Below the pieces are notes generated by a model that was not told the origin of the DNA, did not search any database, and saw only the letters and a list, made by a program, of their open reading frames with translations. Below, piece by piece: positions 37,001 through 48,729 of a stretch of DNA of 64,000 nt (positions are counted from its first letter, which is position 1; each line of letters starts with the position of its first letter). Origin of the DNA: Rhynochetos jubatus (lineage: Eukaryota; Chordata; Aves; Eurypygiformes; Rhynochetidae); the NCBI GenBank assembly GCA_027574665.1, contig CM050656.1, forward strand, positions 1,859,001-1,923,000, in the 5' to 3' direction. Both the position numbers and the translations under genes were made by a program.

Positions 37001-39125
37001 GTAGAGAGAGGATTTATTGTGAGGGTTTTTTGCAATGGTTTGGTGTCTTTATTTAGTTTATATTAGCTGTTAGCATTAACAAAATTATCAACATATGGCC
37101 TTCTATTTGTCTTGAAAATCTGAGCATTGGCTTAGAAGACGGTTTGCCGTATTGCTGGAGACAGCTGTGCAAATACCACACCTGGTGACTTCAAATTAAT
37201 GGTATGACATAGGACTAACAAAGCACGAACTGGGATATAAAAGGAACCTGGAATTTAAATTGCTCGTTTAGTTGAGTCGTGAGATATCACAAGGAAACCA
37301 ATAGTTATTTTGTTGTCATGGGGTGGAGTTGTCTTTGACAGTGAAAAGCCCAAATGAGTAAGTTTCCATGTGACTGTCATTCCAGTCCATGGTGACTAAT
37401 TCTGAATTAAAACTGACAGCCTGACGGTGCTTTTGGTTGCTATATTGTGCCCAACGTATACTGGCCTAACTGGTGTCAGTACTAGCAATCACCTATTTGT
37501 TCTCCTCACCAAGGTAGGTTTGTGCAATGGAACTGCCTTGTTTTAGAAAGTGGTGAAAAGATATAAATTAGAATATGCAAAATCAACCTGGTGAAGCAGT
37601 GCTGTTGGTGGTTATTGAGTGGTTTTGGCAAGGAATTCTTCCATAGGCCTTCATTCAACAAACATTAAATCACACACTTCTGCTCCCCCAGTTTTCCGAG
37701 GCATTTAAGCATGGGCTTGTGTAAATGGAAATTAATCATACACTTAAGTATATATGCAAGTACTGCCGAGTTAGACGTGGACAGCTAAGTTGGAGCAACA
37801 GAGCAGGGGCTGGCTGGATTTCTTTAGTACTGACTGTTCCTTGCTTCAGATATAGCGGTTTGCATTTTAATTTCTACTTAATCAGGGTTTGGGAATGGAA
37901 AAAACCATGGTGACAATGGAGGGGGGGACAACAGTTGAGAAGAGCAACCAGAGGTCGCAGCTTGCAGACGAGCTCAGAAGCGGATGGTACGAAGATCTGG
38001 TACATGCCCTCCCATCCAAACCATGTTTGTGACCGTGGGGTCAGAGCCTGGAGACTGGCTCCCTTTCCCAGGACTGCGTGCCCATAGCAGTGGAGAAGAG
38101 GCCTTGCATTGCTCCAACCAGACAGTTAATATGGATAAAGTGCTCCGGGCTCTTAGCAAGACAGATGGGTAAACTGATGGGAGATAAGGCAAATGGATGT
38201 CAAGTGACATGCATCTTCTAATCCTTGAAGAAATCCCTGCTGGGAAAATAAGGCTTTGTGTTTCCTCACTAAAACAGGCTGCTGAAGAGGCCATGAGAAA
38301 GAGAATTCATGCTGTCTCCAGACATTCTCTATCATGATTGAACTGGGTGGTTATTTGCAAGACAATGTTTTAGTTAAAGTATCTTCCTCCTTAAGAGGAC
38401 AAATACCTTTGTGTACAAGGTGATGTCTCCTGTTTGTCATGCCTGAGATCCTTCATTCCACAGAAAGCCCTTGCTAGGTCATTAGGAAGTCTTGGAACTG
38501 AAATAGCCTGATGTCTGCCGGGTGCAGAGGTTGGAGGAAAGAATAAGCAGTGTTCGTTTATCAGAAGTACTGAGCACCTGAGGCTTCCATGCACCTTCCG
38601 TGGGAACTTAAGGGATATGTGTCAGTTGTGGAAAGTTTCTAAATAAAGAATTACGAAATTGAGTTTTGCGGAACAGGTTTGGGAACATCAGCTTTGCGTG
38701 GGGTTGTAGTTTTGCAGGTCTGCGTGGTCTGACTTGCGAATGACGACTGAAATAGCTTTCTTCATAAAGACGCCGTTGGACTGGATGGCAGCATGTGGGC
38801 CAGATAGGTGTTTCATATTGGATGTTTGCAGATGAAAGAAAATCAAACTCTTCCCACGCAAAAAGAAAGCCTGATAGCGTGTGTAATGTTTGAGTATTCG
38901 TCATCTACCCGTCATACAAAATGCCTTCTTTAGGAGAAGCTGGGATTGATGCTAGCTGGCTCTCGTAGGAGACTTTCAGAAGCGTTTCAAGTTACCTTTG
39001 TACAGTAAGTACATGGGAGGATGCAGATGCAAGTATGTACTTTACAGAATTGGTGCCACAGAGGGCACTTCAGGGGTTTTCTTGACATAGCAAAGCTCTG
39101 CGTATCTACCGTAAGATTTCCTTCC

Positions 39126-39140
39126 AAAAAAAAAAAAAAA
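39126..39140. repeat. A15 homopolymer run
   Basis: Fifteen A residues followed by GGGG. The upstream sequence contains no recognisable retrocopy, so this is listed only as a simple repeat. Confidence 0.85.
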
Positions 39141-42100
39141 GGGGAGGCTACACGTTCTTATTTGGATGTATTTGTGTGGAAAAACGCAGCTGCCTGCACA
39201 GCTTTTCCCACAACGTAACAGAGACGATGCTTTTAAAGGGAGACAAGAAAAATCTTCCCTAACCTCCTCTCCTGCCCAGTTTTCAGGCCCGTCATGCTCT
39301 GATGTGCTACAGCATTTCACGTTCCCGGGTGTGGGAGAGAGGAGGTAGCAGTGGTTTCCTTGCGACCGGGACCTGAGCAGGGAGAGGAGCGCAGACCCGC
39401 ATGGTTCCCTGCTGCTGCGAGGAGTGGCGTGGCCGACTGCGGTCCCCCAGTAACCCTACACACGTGGCGTGAATATACACGTGTGCTGGTGGAAACAGCC
39501 CCCTTTCTCTTTGCTTCCAGCCTGGAGCACAGAAATCAATTTCTCTGCTGGATTTTATGGGAAGTTGTCACAGGTCTCCAAAAAGGACGATTTAGAGGTG
39601 CGTTGCCATCCATTGATGCTCTTGCTTCTGCTGCTAACATACATGTTTCAAGGCAGCTGGAAGTCTGGTTTTGTTCTTTATTTACCTGTGCTGATAAGAG
39701 GTTAGGGAATGCATTTATCTAAATTGGTGAAAGGAGATGGAATGAAGAAATATTTGTTGGTAAAACATACTACCTGGCGGTGCTGCGTTACAAACATTAA
39801 TAGACCTGTTTGAATAAGTGAGTTTACAAACCTATTTTTGAAAATCATTTACTCCCTGACTGTGATACCGCCTTCAGAAGTGGTCTGGGTTTTTTCTTTT
39901 TTCAAACAGATGGTTAAATATTTGCTAATGCGGTTCAATTTTATCGCAGCTCTTTCTGTGTTTATCTTTCCTCTCTGGAGCAGTTAAGTGGGAGATAACG
40001 GGAATCCCATTCAGTTCCTTCACTTGCCGCAATATCTGAAGAGCTGCACTTCCAAAGGAGAAGTGGGTGGGCCACTCTAAGTGAAATTTAAGCTGTATTT
40101 GCTGTTCTTGCAGAGTATCAGACTACAGTAATGCATGTGGGTTTCTAGAAAATGTGGGGAGCGTGCATAGTGCTAGTCTTGGCATGAACTTGCTTTGTCC
40201 ATAAACTGTCGCAGATATTTAGGAAATTGCCCTCTTGGACTGTTGCTTTTTTGTAAATGTGGCCTAGATCCTTGTGAAAAAGTGGGGTTTGGAATAGTTT
40301 GTTACTGGGTTGCAGTCCTCCTTCCAATAATACACTTTCTTTACATCTGAGAGCAAGTATGTTTTGACTTTTTCAAGCAGTAGTTGAAATAATTGGAAGA
40401 ACTTGCCAAAAGAAACTGGTTAACGGCATCGTCAGTGGCTTTTTTGGATCGAATTTAGTCATAAAAGCATTGTTTTCCAGCATTCTGTTTAGATGCAATG
40501 GGAACCATATATTTAAGTATGGAAAATATGAGTTAAAATCTTGCCTTACAATAAGCAAACATGCCTAGATGTGAATTTCAAAGGAAATGCTGAATTTTCA
40601 ATGAACTTATGTAATTTCGTTTGCATACAAAAATCAGCTTTAAATTTCTGTGGGCGGAAAGGGAGGGAAAGAAACGAGTCTCAAAAACAATGAGAACCCC
40701 TCAGTAGCTGCTCAAGTGTCATTTTTATTCCGCTCCCTTATTTTTCCCTAAACTGAAACTGTACAAAAGAGGTTGATTTACGCTGTAAATTCAGGCCGAA
40801 CAAAATCCAATTGGAGCTCACTTGAGCGTTGTTTTGATGTGAGATTCAAAGCTTCTGCAAATTTATTTTATCTTCTACACTTGCTGATCTCCTGCTTGTA
40901 AATCCTGTTGAAGGAGAATAAAAATGAGTGCAGCCTGATGGGAATTTAATGTCTGAAGTTCAAAGCAGTTTGCACATCAGAGCAAACGTCAATCAAATGA
41001 ACATCTTGCAAGCTAGGCAGGGAGCGCGTTTCTCCATGGGGAAGAGATCAAAGTGGGAGTCGCAGCTCTGTTTGCTCCCTCGGGATGCAGTTTCGATCGG
41101 TCGTTCATTAAAGTGAATCCAGAAGGAAGGGCCTTTTAGAGAGAGGAAGGGAGAGGGGGATGGGGTGAGTGGGCCTGTCCTGAAACTTCATTTCAGCCAA
41201 CGTCTTCTGCTCTTGTTTCAGTCAGTACAAAACCCAACTACCTCTGGATGCAGGGTTTTAGGGTGTTTTTCTGCTCAGGATCTCAGGGACTTCCTGCGTG
41301 GTGTTACCACCTAGAACATTTTGGGCCAAATCTCAGAGGAGACCTTGGTCAGCCGTTGCTGTTGTCGTCCAACTCATAGTCTTGTCGCTGGCAGAAGTGG
41401 GAGACAGTGGTAAAACCCTTTGTGTGGCGAAAGGATGTCAGTGCTTGCCTGCAATTCTTAATTTTTAGGGTTTTTTTAACTTCTTCCAACACAAGTGATG
41501 GGAAGATTTGTATGGTTCGAAACTCTGGGAAACGTGCAAGGTATAAATAAGCTGTAGGAAAGGTAAAACCAGTAGTTGCAGCCAAGAATAGAAGCGTTCA
41601 CTGTAACACTGGCAGTGTTGAGACTTCAGTTTTAATACCTGCTTTAAAGGTGAAGGTTGCCGTTGGTTAATAGCGCATTCTTCACTGGAGCGACTTAAAA
41701 GGCATCCCAAAGAAACACATGGAATGTTCTTCAGTTGAATTAAAATGGTTGCAACTATTGCAGTGTTAAATTGCCACAATACTGCCTGTGCCCAGTTTCT
41801 GGTCTTGATTTTCTGAGGACCTACATTTGCGGTGGGGAGCTGGTCTCTCCTCGGGGTCCTTGTGCCATGGAACCAGTCAGGCTTTAAAAATACACTCGCT
41901 TGCAAGGCGCAAAAGGTCAGCTTTAAGGCAAACTGCACCTGAAAAGAGATTTGAGGGAGATATCCCACACAGCGCAGGCTGGAGCAGTGCTTGCTGTAGG
42001 ATGACAGGTCTGTCTGAGGGCTGGTCTTTAATTTATGGGGTTTAACCCAATCCTGCATGTTTTATTTATGTAATTTTCCCATTAACTGTGTTTTCTTTCT

Positions 42101-43916
42101 TGCTACTTGGGTGCTGTAGCAAGAGAGAGGAGGGGTGGGCTGGGCTGCAGTAATTACTTGCTATCCTTTTCCAGCTCTGCTGCAGACTTTTTAGGCATCT
42201 ATGCCTTCATTTGCCTGATGGCAAACTTAATCCTCGCTTACTGAGAAAAACGGAGGACTCGATTTTTGCACTGAAGTGCTTTGACATGCTCCAATAAAAT
42301 GTGCAATTAGGGTGTCTGTAGCTGAAAGACTGATCCCCTTGGCTGGCGGCGATCGGTTTGGGGCTGCAGGAGTGCCCGTCGTGGGGCTGTTGGGGGTGAC
42401 AACTTTACTTCTGCCCTCCTAGAAGGCATGCCAGAATTGGACCTGGCGTTCATCTGCTTGAAACCCCCCGTTAATATTTACCGTGACTGAGGGACCTGAA
42501 ATTCAGTTTGGCAGATTTGTGTGTAGGAAGAAGTGACGTAGCAATACACTCAACATTTTGAGTCAAGATACACGCAGCTTCGCCATCGGGTCATTTAAAA
42601 CGAGTAGTTTGGGTAGTGTGAGCGCTGCGTGTCGGGATGCAAGTGTCACTTTGAGCAAGTGTGAGCGGTGACTTTGGCATAAAATGAACTCGAGAGGAAC
42701 ATTCCAGATGATTTTGAGTTAACCCCCAGCATTCACCGTGCGGGTTCTGATACATGAATAATGGTAGTTGCTAACAAGGTATCCAGTTGCCATCACTAAT
42801 AGATTTTGATGGGAGCTCTGGGACAATTAGCTAACATCCTGAAAAGTCATTATCTTTCCCTAAGAGTTGTTTCTTTAGTATTCCCCGGAAACAGTCCTTT
42901 AGCATGGAGATGTTTAATTTGCAGCCTCTAGCTCTTCTCCGTCTGGTTATGCCCAGAGAGAAACATGCTTTTCATGAAACCCATCCTTTATCAATCAGTC
43001 CTAGTCTTGAGAGTCTTTAGCCAACAAAAATCAACATTTTTACTTGCATGGAAGGTGCTGTCATTTTTTGAAGTGGTTACGTTTTAATGGGGATAGGAAA
43101 AGCCACAGCCTTGATCTGAGAATGACGTTCTAGTGTAGGGTCAAGCCTTTTCCTCGATGGAGAGGACTTTGGGAGTTTTCGGAGAGCAGGTTGCCCATAA
43201 TGTCAGCAAGCAGCTCCTGGCAGAGTGGATGAGCCCAGGCAGAGCTCCACGCCGTCACGGCTTGGCTGCTTTCGGTGTCCGACGTAGCATCCCTTCTTGA
43301 TCTTAGAGCCTGATGGCTTTGGGTCCCATCAGGAGGGCAGCAGGCCTTTCTGTCTGCCTGCCCATCCTTTTCTCTCTCTCTTCCTGGCCATGAAGAGCGG
43401 GGATAATGCAGAAGATCATCAAAAGCTCTTTGCCCCTGTCAGAGTCTTGAATCCAACCACCAGTGCCGATGGAGTGCTGTTGATTGTGCTGGTTTGGATA
43501 AAATACAGAAAGCCCCAAACATCTGCATCCAATAAGGAACCCACAGTACTTTTTGTAGAGCGAGGCATTTAGCTGCCTCCTGTTCCCACTGTATGCGGCA
43601 CTTTTCACTTCGCTCATTGCTGAGTGGTTTTGATGTGTTGAGCAGCTACTACAATTAAAGATGTTTCTCCAGTGACAAGCAAGTTCATAATGGTGTGTGT
43701 TAGGTGGGGAGGGAGGAGGGCAAGCGGAGTAAACATTTGTGTCTATGTACGGTAACCCCACCATGTCAAAAGGCATCGTACGTAAAATATTTGTAAAGAG
43801 AGGGGAGAGGGAATTCATGTACAGACTGCTCTGGGAGTCCCTGACACAAAAACTTGCATTCTCCACGTATGTTGGCATCTATATGGTAAAAGGTTTGCAA
43901 CTTAAAAATACCCTTT

Positions 43917-43956
43917 CCCCCCCCCCACTATATATATATTTATAAATATATAAAAT
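43917..43956. repeat. C10 run plus (TA)-rich low-complexity tract
   Basis: Ten C residues (43917-43926) are followed by an alternating TATATATATA segment and TATAAATATATAAA. It is a short compound low-complexity locus, likely polymorphic in length. Confidence 0.85.
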
Positions 43957-46135
43957 ATTGACCGAAATTGATAGAGCTATGTTTAAACTGCAGTTATTCT
44001 ACATTAAATTTAAAGTGTACGGAGGGCAGTTAATTATCTCCAAATATACATGACCCCTGGTTTTTAGTTAAGCCTAGTTTTGAGAAGGGATCAAAAGCCC
44101 TTGGTGCCTCAGTAACTCTAACTCTTCACTGCTCATCTCATTCATCTCCCTTAACGCACTTGGGTTTAGATGTGCACAGTGTTTATGGCTATGGATTACA
44201 CGGAGTTCAGAGTATGCCAGTTTGAGGAGCAGTTGTTTTCATTCGTATTTCTGTGTGGCAGTGAAGATATTAAAATGAAGCAGTTAGTAATCAATGATGA
44301 TCAGTTTTTGCATATTCAAAGATTCCGTTTGATTAGAGCCTCTAGTCAGATGGGCTCTAGCTGTGTAAAATGAACCCGCTGGTGACTCTGCAAGAGTCAT
44401 AACATTCAGTCTCATCTTCAGACCAAAGAAGCCAGTGTCTGAGGTTTTGGTACGAATTTGCATAAAAGACTTTTACTTATTTGTAATTCAGAAAATCATT
44501 AATGAGTTTACTAGTAAGTTCTTGGGAAATGACGTCTGTACTTGAAGGGCAAATTTCTGAACTTGTCAGAAGGCTGTGCTGTATTCCTCGCTGGTAACAG
44601 AAGTTAAACCTCTGCTTTAAGCCAAAAAAACCCCACCCTGACCTTAGACAGGTTCTGCTGCCATGAATCATGGCCAAAAGGCAAGCGGCCCGTGTATGCA
44701 GCCGCAGCGCTGCTCGCCGTGAGCTCCACCACTGCAGCAGCATTCTGGTTGGGGGATGCTAACGTTTCCGACAGCGGATCCGGCACCCTCGCGGGTGGTG
44801 ATCTTAAGCCTACTAACCAATAATTTTCTTACTCCGTTTTCACTTCTAAGTCGTAACAGTTTTTCCTCCGTCCCGCGTGCAAGGACACCATACACGGGGT
44901 CTCAGCAAATCCTGCGCCTGGTGGGCTTGGGGCTGCTGCAGCTACCTCGGTGTAAATTACTGTGAATTGGGCTGGGAAAAAAATAGATTGGATTAGGAGG
45001 GGTTTAGTTTGCTTCAAAATATGTGGTCATAACTTGAAATTTCCTTGTGGTAACCAATTCCATCTGCCTGTGGGTTTTGTTTCTGCTAATTGTTGTTTTA
45101 AGGGGGTGATTTAGAAGTGCATTATTTCACTCTCTGTTTATGTCTACGAACCCCAGCCCAGCCAGCACTCTGTAGGAACAGGACCAGAAAACCAGTGTCT
45201 TCCCACTCTTGCTGGGCACCCTATTTGTTGAGGTAGTTGCAACCTACTGGATTTCAATTTCTTGATTATGACCTTCAACCAGGAGAACGGTGCTTGGTTT
45301 TCATACCAAGTCATCGAAATGGTCATGGTCACAAAAACGTTAACAAGTGAAACTGGCCTGTGTAAATGATATAAATCTGCATTTAAGTCCTTGAAAGCTT
45401 CAGGAGAGTTTCCAGTTATTTGTAACCCTTTAAAACCCTTTTTATTTAAAGGTTTAATTATATTTTATCATCGTTAGAACTCTGCACTGGAATACTTTTT
45501 GCATCACAGTTATGAATGTATCTGAAATATTCAACCGAAAGGAAACACGACTTCAGACCGTCAAGTGCTTTCTGCTATCTGGAATGTAAATCCTCCTGTT
45601 TTGGTGGAGAGAAGAGGTTGACGATTGCTCTATTGGATCTTCTTTTCGTAAGGGCATAAGGAGGGAATCCTCTTCATGCAAGTCATTTAGAACAGCTTTT
45701 TTAAAAGTGAAGGCTGAAACAGTAATGTTGGTGAAAGTGTGTCTAGCAAGAAAAAGGCTGGTTCAGCTACAGGAGACACGTCCTGATGGCATGCCTGGGT
45801 GCGACACACCTCTCCCAGGCTGGAGCCTCTGCCGTTCAGGTCTAGACGAAAGAGCACGCTCTCTTATGGCCCTGTATTTCAGGGAATATTGTGGAGGAAA
45901 ATGCAACGTATAGAGAGGAATGCAGCGTTGTAGGGAGCGGACGCGAGCCAGCCGTGATGAACTCATACCCTCCAGTTATGGGCTTCAGAACTTTTCCTGC
46001 ACCCTTAAAATATCCTAGTGTTGGAGTTTCCAAAATGGTTATTTTTCACTGAACCTTCAAAAAGATGCGTTTCCATTCTAAGCGCTGTGTGGGGTTAATA
46101 GTGTTAGATTGCTAATCCTGTTGTTGTCCTTTCAG

Positions 46136-46242
46136 ATTTGATGGGAATTTTAACACCAACGTTTCTAGAACTATTAGCTGTGATAGACTGTCTACCACGG
46201 TCAATAGCCGAGCCTTCAATCCTGGACGGGACTTAAATTCTG
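46136..46242 (+). CDS. CACHD1: CACHD1 coding exon 4 (107 bp)
   Basis: The acceptor CCTTTCAG ends at 46135 and the donor GTAAGT starts at 46243. The first base completes the Glu begun in exon 3. Then come FDGNFNTNVSRTISC, DRLSTTVNSRAFNP and GRDLNS, and the last base (G) begins a Val completed in exon 5. An N-glycosylation sequon Asn-Val-Ser lies at 46158-46166, in keeping with an extracellular, glycosylated domain. The exon encodes part of the VWA_N-like region before the VWA fold. Both phases agree with the neighbours, so no frameshift or stop is present. Confidence 0.97.
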
Positions 46243-47104
46243 GTAAGTGTCGTAGTTTTGGGTATTTTTCCTTCTGTTATAGGTTGGTTTGTTGGGTATT
46301 TTTTTCCATTAGACTTTAACATTTCCTGACATAGAGAATTAGCATTGATTGCCATAGCAACAAGCTCTTATTTCTCTGAGAAACTGTCAGTCTGCTCCTC
46401 ATTTGAGATTTCATGATTGAAAGATGATACCTAGAGTAATGCCCTTAGTCTAAGTACTTTATAAAAATGTCATGAAGATTTTATTCCAGCCTACCGTGGA
46501 TAATTTTGTTGTGGTTTATGCACTTTTTATTCCTTCTATTTTTTTTTTACCAAGGCACTTTCCTTCCTGGGCCTGTCTGCTTTGGCACCAGCAGTGTCAG
46601 CTGCTGAAGGGGCCATGCAAAGAAGCTTCTCTGATCTCCTTAGCTGGGTTGAGTTAATGTGAGGCTGTGCACGCAGCGATATGCAAAAACTGCAAAATAC
46701 AAGGGCATCCTAAAATATTCCCTTTCTTTGTCTTGCTAGAGCATTTCCATCTTGACAGTCAGTGCTTTTGCTTTAGAAATGTGCTTAGAACCAAAATACG
46801 TATGACTTATCTCTGAAAAATTCAGCTTTTGGTCCTCCAGTGCAGCAAGGTTTTGGTGGTGTAGGGGTTTTTTTTGCATCTCACTCAGCTTGAATTAATA
46901 CAGGGATTTCAGGGGTTTTTCTAGTCACAGTTTTTTCCAGCTGTTCCATCTTACTTTTCAACTTTTTGCGATGCCTTAGTGTTGTAAATCAGAGAACGCG
47001 ACGGACTTTGATTGTGGCTTTCAGTTAGCAAAAGTTTGGGAGGGTTTTGTTTGATGATTATCTTTTTTTAATTTATTTTTTTAGATAAGTAATGCAGACT
47101 TCAC

Positions 47105-47117
47105 TTTTTTTTTTTTT
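47105..47117. repeat. T13 run in T-rich tract
   Basis: Thirteen T residues inside a broader T-rich stretch (about 47060-47160). Simple low-complexity sequence. Confidence 0.8.
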
Positions 47118-48700
47118 ATTTTCATGTGTCTTTTTGAATAAAATACTTATTTTTTTAACTTGGCTGTGGAGGGGGCAGACCTGCCATTCCACCTTCACCA
47201 CGCACAGAGCATTTGCATATCTTGCAGCGAACAGGATGAGAATCCCAAAATTTCTCTTTCTGTGTCCCGTCTTACAGCTTTGCTTTCTGGATTTCCAATG
47301 AAATCTAAGAAGTGAAAACGAAAAGCAAAACGAGCGGTCCCCACAGGTTCCTTCCCATCCCACCCACCGTACACCACATCTTGACCGCAGGTGCTGGCCA
47401 GACGAGCTAATTTCCTGACACGTGTCTCATCACTGTAATTCGTGTCGTGTTTTCCATCCTAAAGCTAGGCAGCCTTTGTTCGCTTCCTGGGATCTGCAGG
47501 GCTTTGTCTGACTCATAAGCGTCTCTTTCTTAAAGAAAAGTAAAAATCAAAGCAGCAAACAATTTCTTCTTATTAAAATAATGTTTAAAATCACAGGCAG
47601 TTGTTGATTAACCAAAATAATTTTTGAAAGCAAGTTTTCAGTCATCGTTATGAAAACAAAACGTTGAATGAATCACTTTGGATTTTAAGTAAAAAAACCA
47701 TTCTTTTTCTACTACAGAAGATGGATGTAAAAAAGTATTAAAGAAATATTCCTTCGTGAGTGGTGGGAAACAAATCAGCTATGGTTTCCCTTAAACATTT
47801 TTTAAATTTCTGGATTGAATTCTCACAGAAACAAAGCCGAGCGCGTGTTCAAGCTTCTTGCTGTCCTGGCTTGACAGTAAGAGTGCCTCCTCCTCCCTTG
47901 CCTCTGGCTTGAAAGCTTCCTGATGAAAGGAGTGTCTTCAAAAAATGGCACTGGCAGAAAAGGGCAGCAGAAGAGGCGAGGGAATTGTACTGATAGTAAG
48001 AACAAGGAAGCGCTTCAGGATTTATTGACAGCAGACTCCTCCAGCTTTCCTGTTAGCAGCTCTCAGAAATACAGCCTTGGGGGGAGATTTTTATTAGTGG
48101 GAAGATGCCTCTAAGAGAGAAATGGAGTGGGAAGACTGGATTGATACAGACACATGAGATGGAAACGGGTTATTTGAGAAACACAAGTTAATACTGGGTA
48201 CACACCTGGTGAAGTTAGGTTTTCTGTAGGTGAGCTACAAGGAATACCCCTAGTCCTCACCTCCTTGCACGAAGGTGTTTGAAAGTCTGTGAGATGATGG
48301 TTCCCACCCTCCCTTCCCTGCTCCTCAGTTGGGAACATCTAAACAGCCTGAGCTCCACCACCCTGGCCACGGAACAGGAGACTGGGGTGGCTCCAGGGAA
48401 GGGTTGCTGCCAGGAGGGCGGAGCAGAATAACGCTGGCGTGGAGCTGGATATCGCCCACATCCGAGGCGGCATCCCTTTATCGCTGCAGAAGTATTTGGG
48501 TTTTGGAGTAAACTGGATGTGGGAAGGCTTAGGGGCAGGAGGCTGGGTGTTTGTGTTGTGGGTGGAGGGTATTGTGTTGGTGGTGTCTGTAGCGCTTGCT
48601 TATGTAGGCATGGGCCATGACCTCTGGTGCCAAAAAGCAGTCTCTGCCCACAGTAATTCACAGTCTAAAACAATAGTTGGCTTGGGATGTAAACCGAGGT

Positions 48701-48729
48701 TTTATATCCCCCTAGACTGGGGATATAAA
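48701..48729. repeat. Perfect inverted repeat, 11-bp arms, 7-nt loop
   Basis: TTTATATCCCC (48701-48711) and GGGGATATAAA (48719-48729) are exact reverse complements around the loop CTAGACT. Allowing one bulged T extends the stem by one pair (G...C). It is too short for a microRNA precursor and lies in no recognised repeat. Confidence 0.85.

Larger units (their letters stand above)
34095..46135 (+). other. CACHD1: CACHD1 intron 3 (12,041 bp)
   Basis: The longest intron in the window, starting GTAAGT and ending TTGTCCTTTCAG. It contains an A15 run (39126-39140) and a C10 run followed by an AT-alternating stretch (43917-43956). I see no CR1 copy longer than a few tens of bases, no RNA gene and no credible nested coding sequence. 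The 191- and 197-codon minus-strand frames at 43303-43878 and 41465-42058 show no domain and no splice support. Confidence 0.9.

Noticed and set aside
41465..42058. 197-codon open frame on the - strand in intron 3
   Set aside because: No family resemblance; the low-complexity serine/leucine-rich product looks like chance translation of intron.
42260..42310. Second ancient retroposon tail (CTGAAGTGCTTTGACATGC region)
   Set aside because: Only the first block resembles the tail; the following blocks and the TATTA terminus are not convincing.
43303..43878. 191-codon open frame on the - strand in intron 3
   Set aside because: No recognisable motif or signal, and no evidence of a nested gene on that strand.
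48701..48729. MicroRNA precursor at the intron 4 hairpin
   Set aside because: The stem is only 11-12 bp, far shorter than the 30 or so pairs of a microRNA hairpin.
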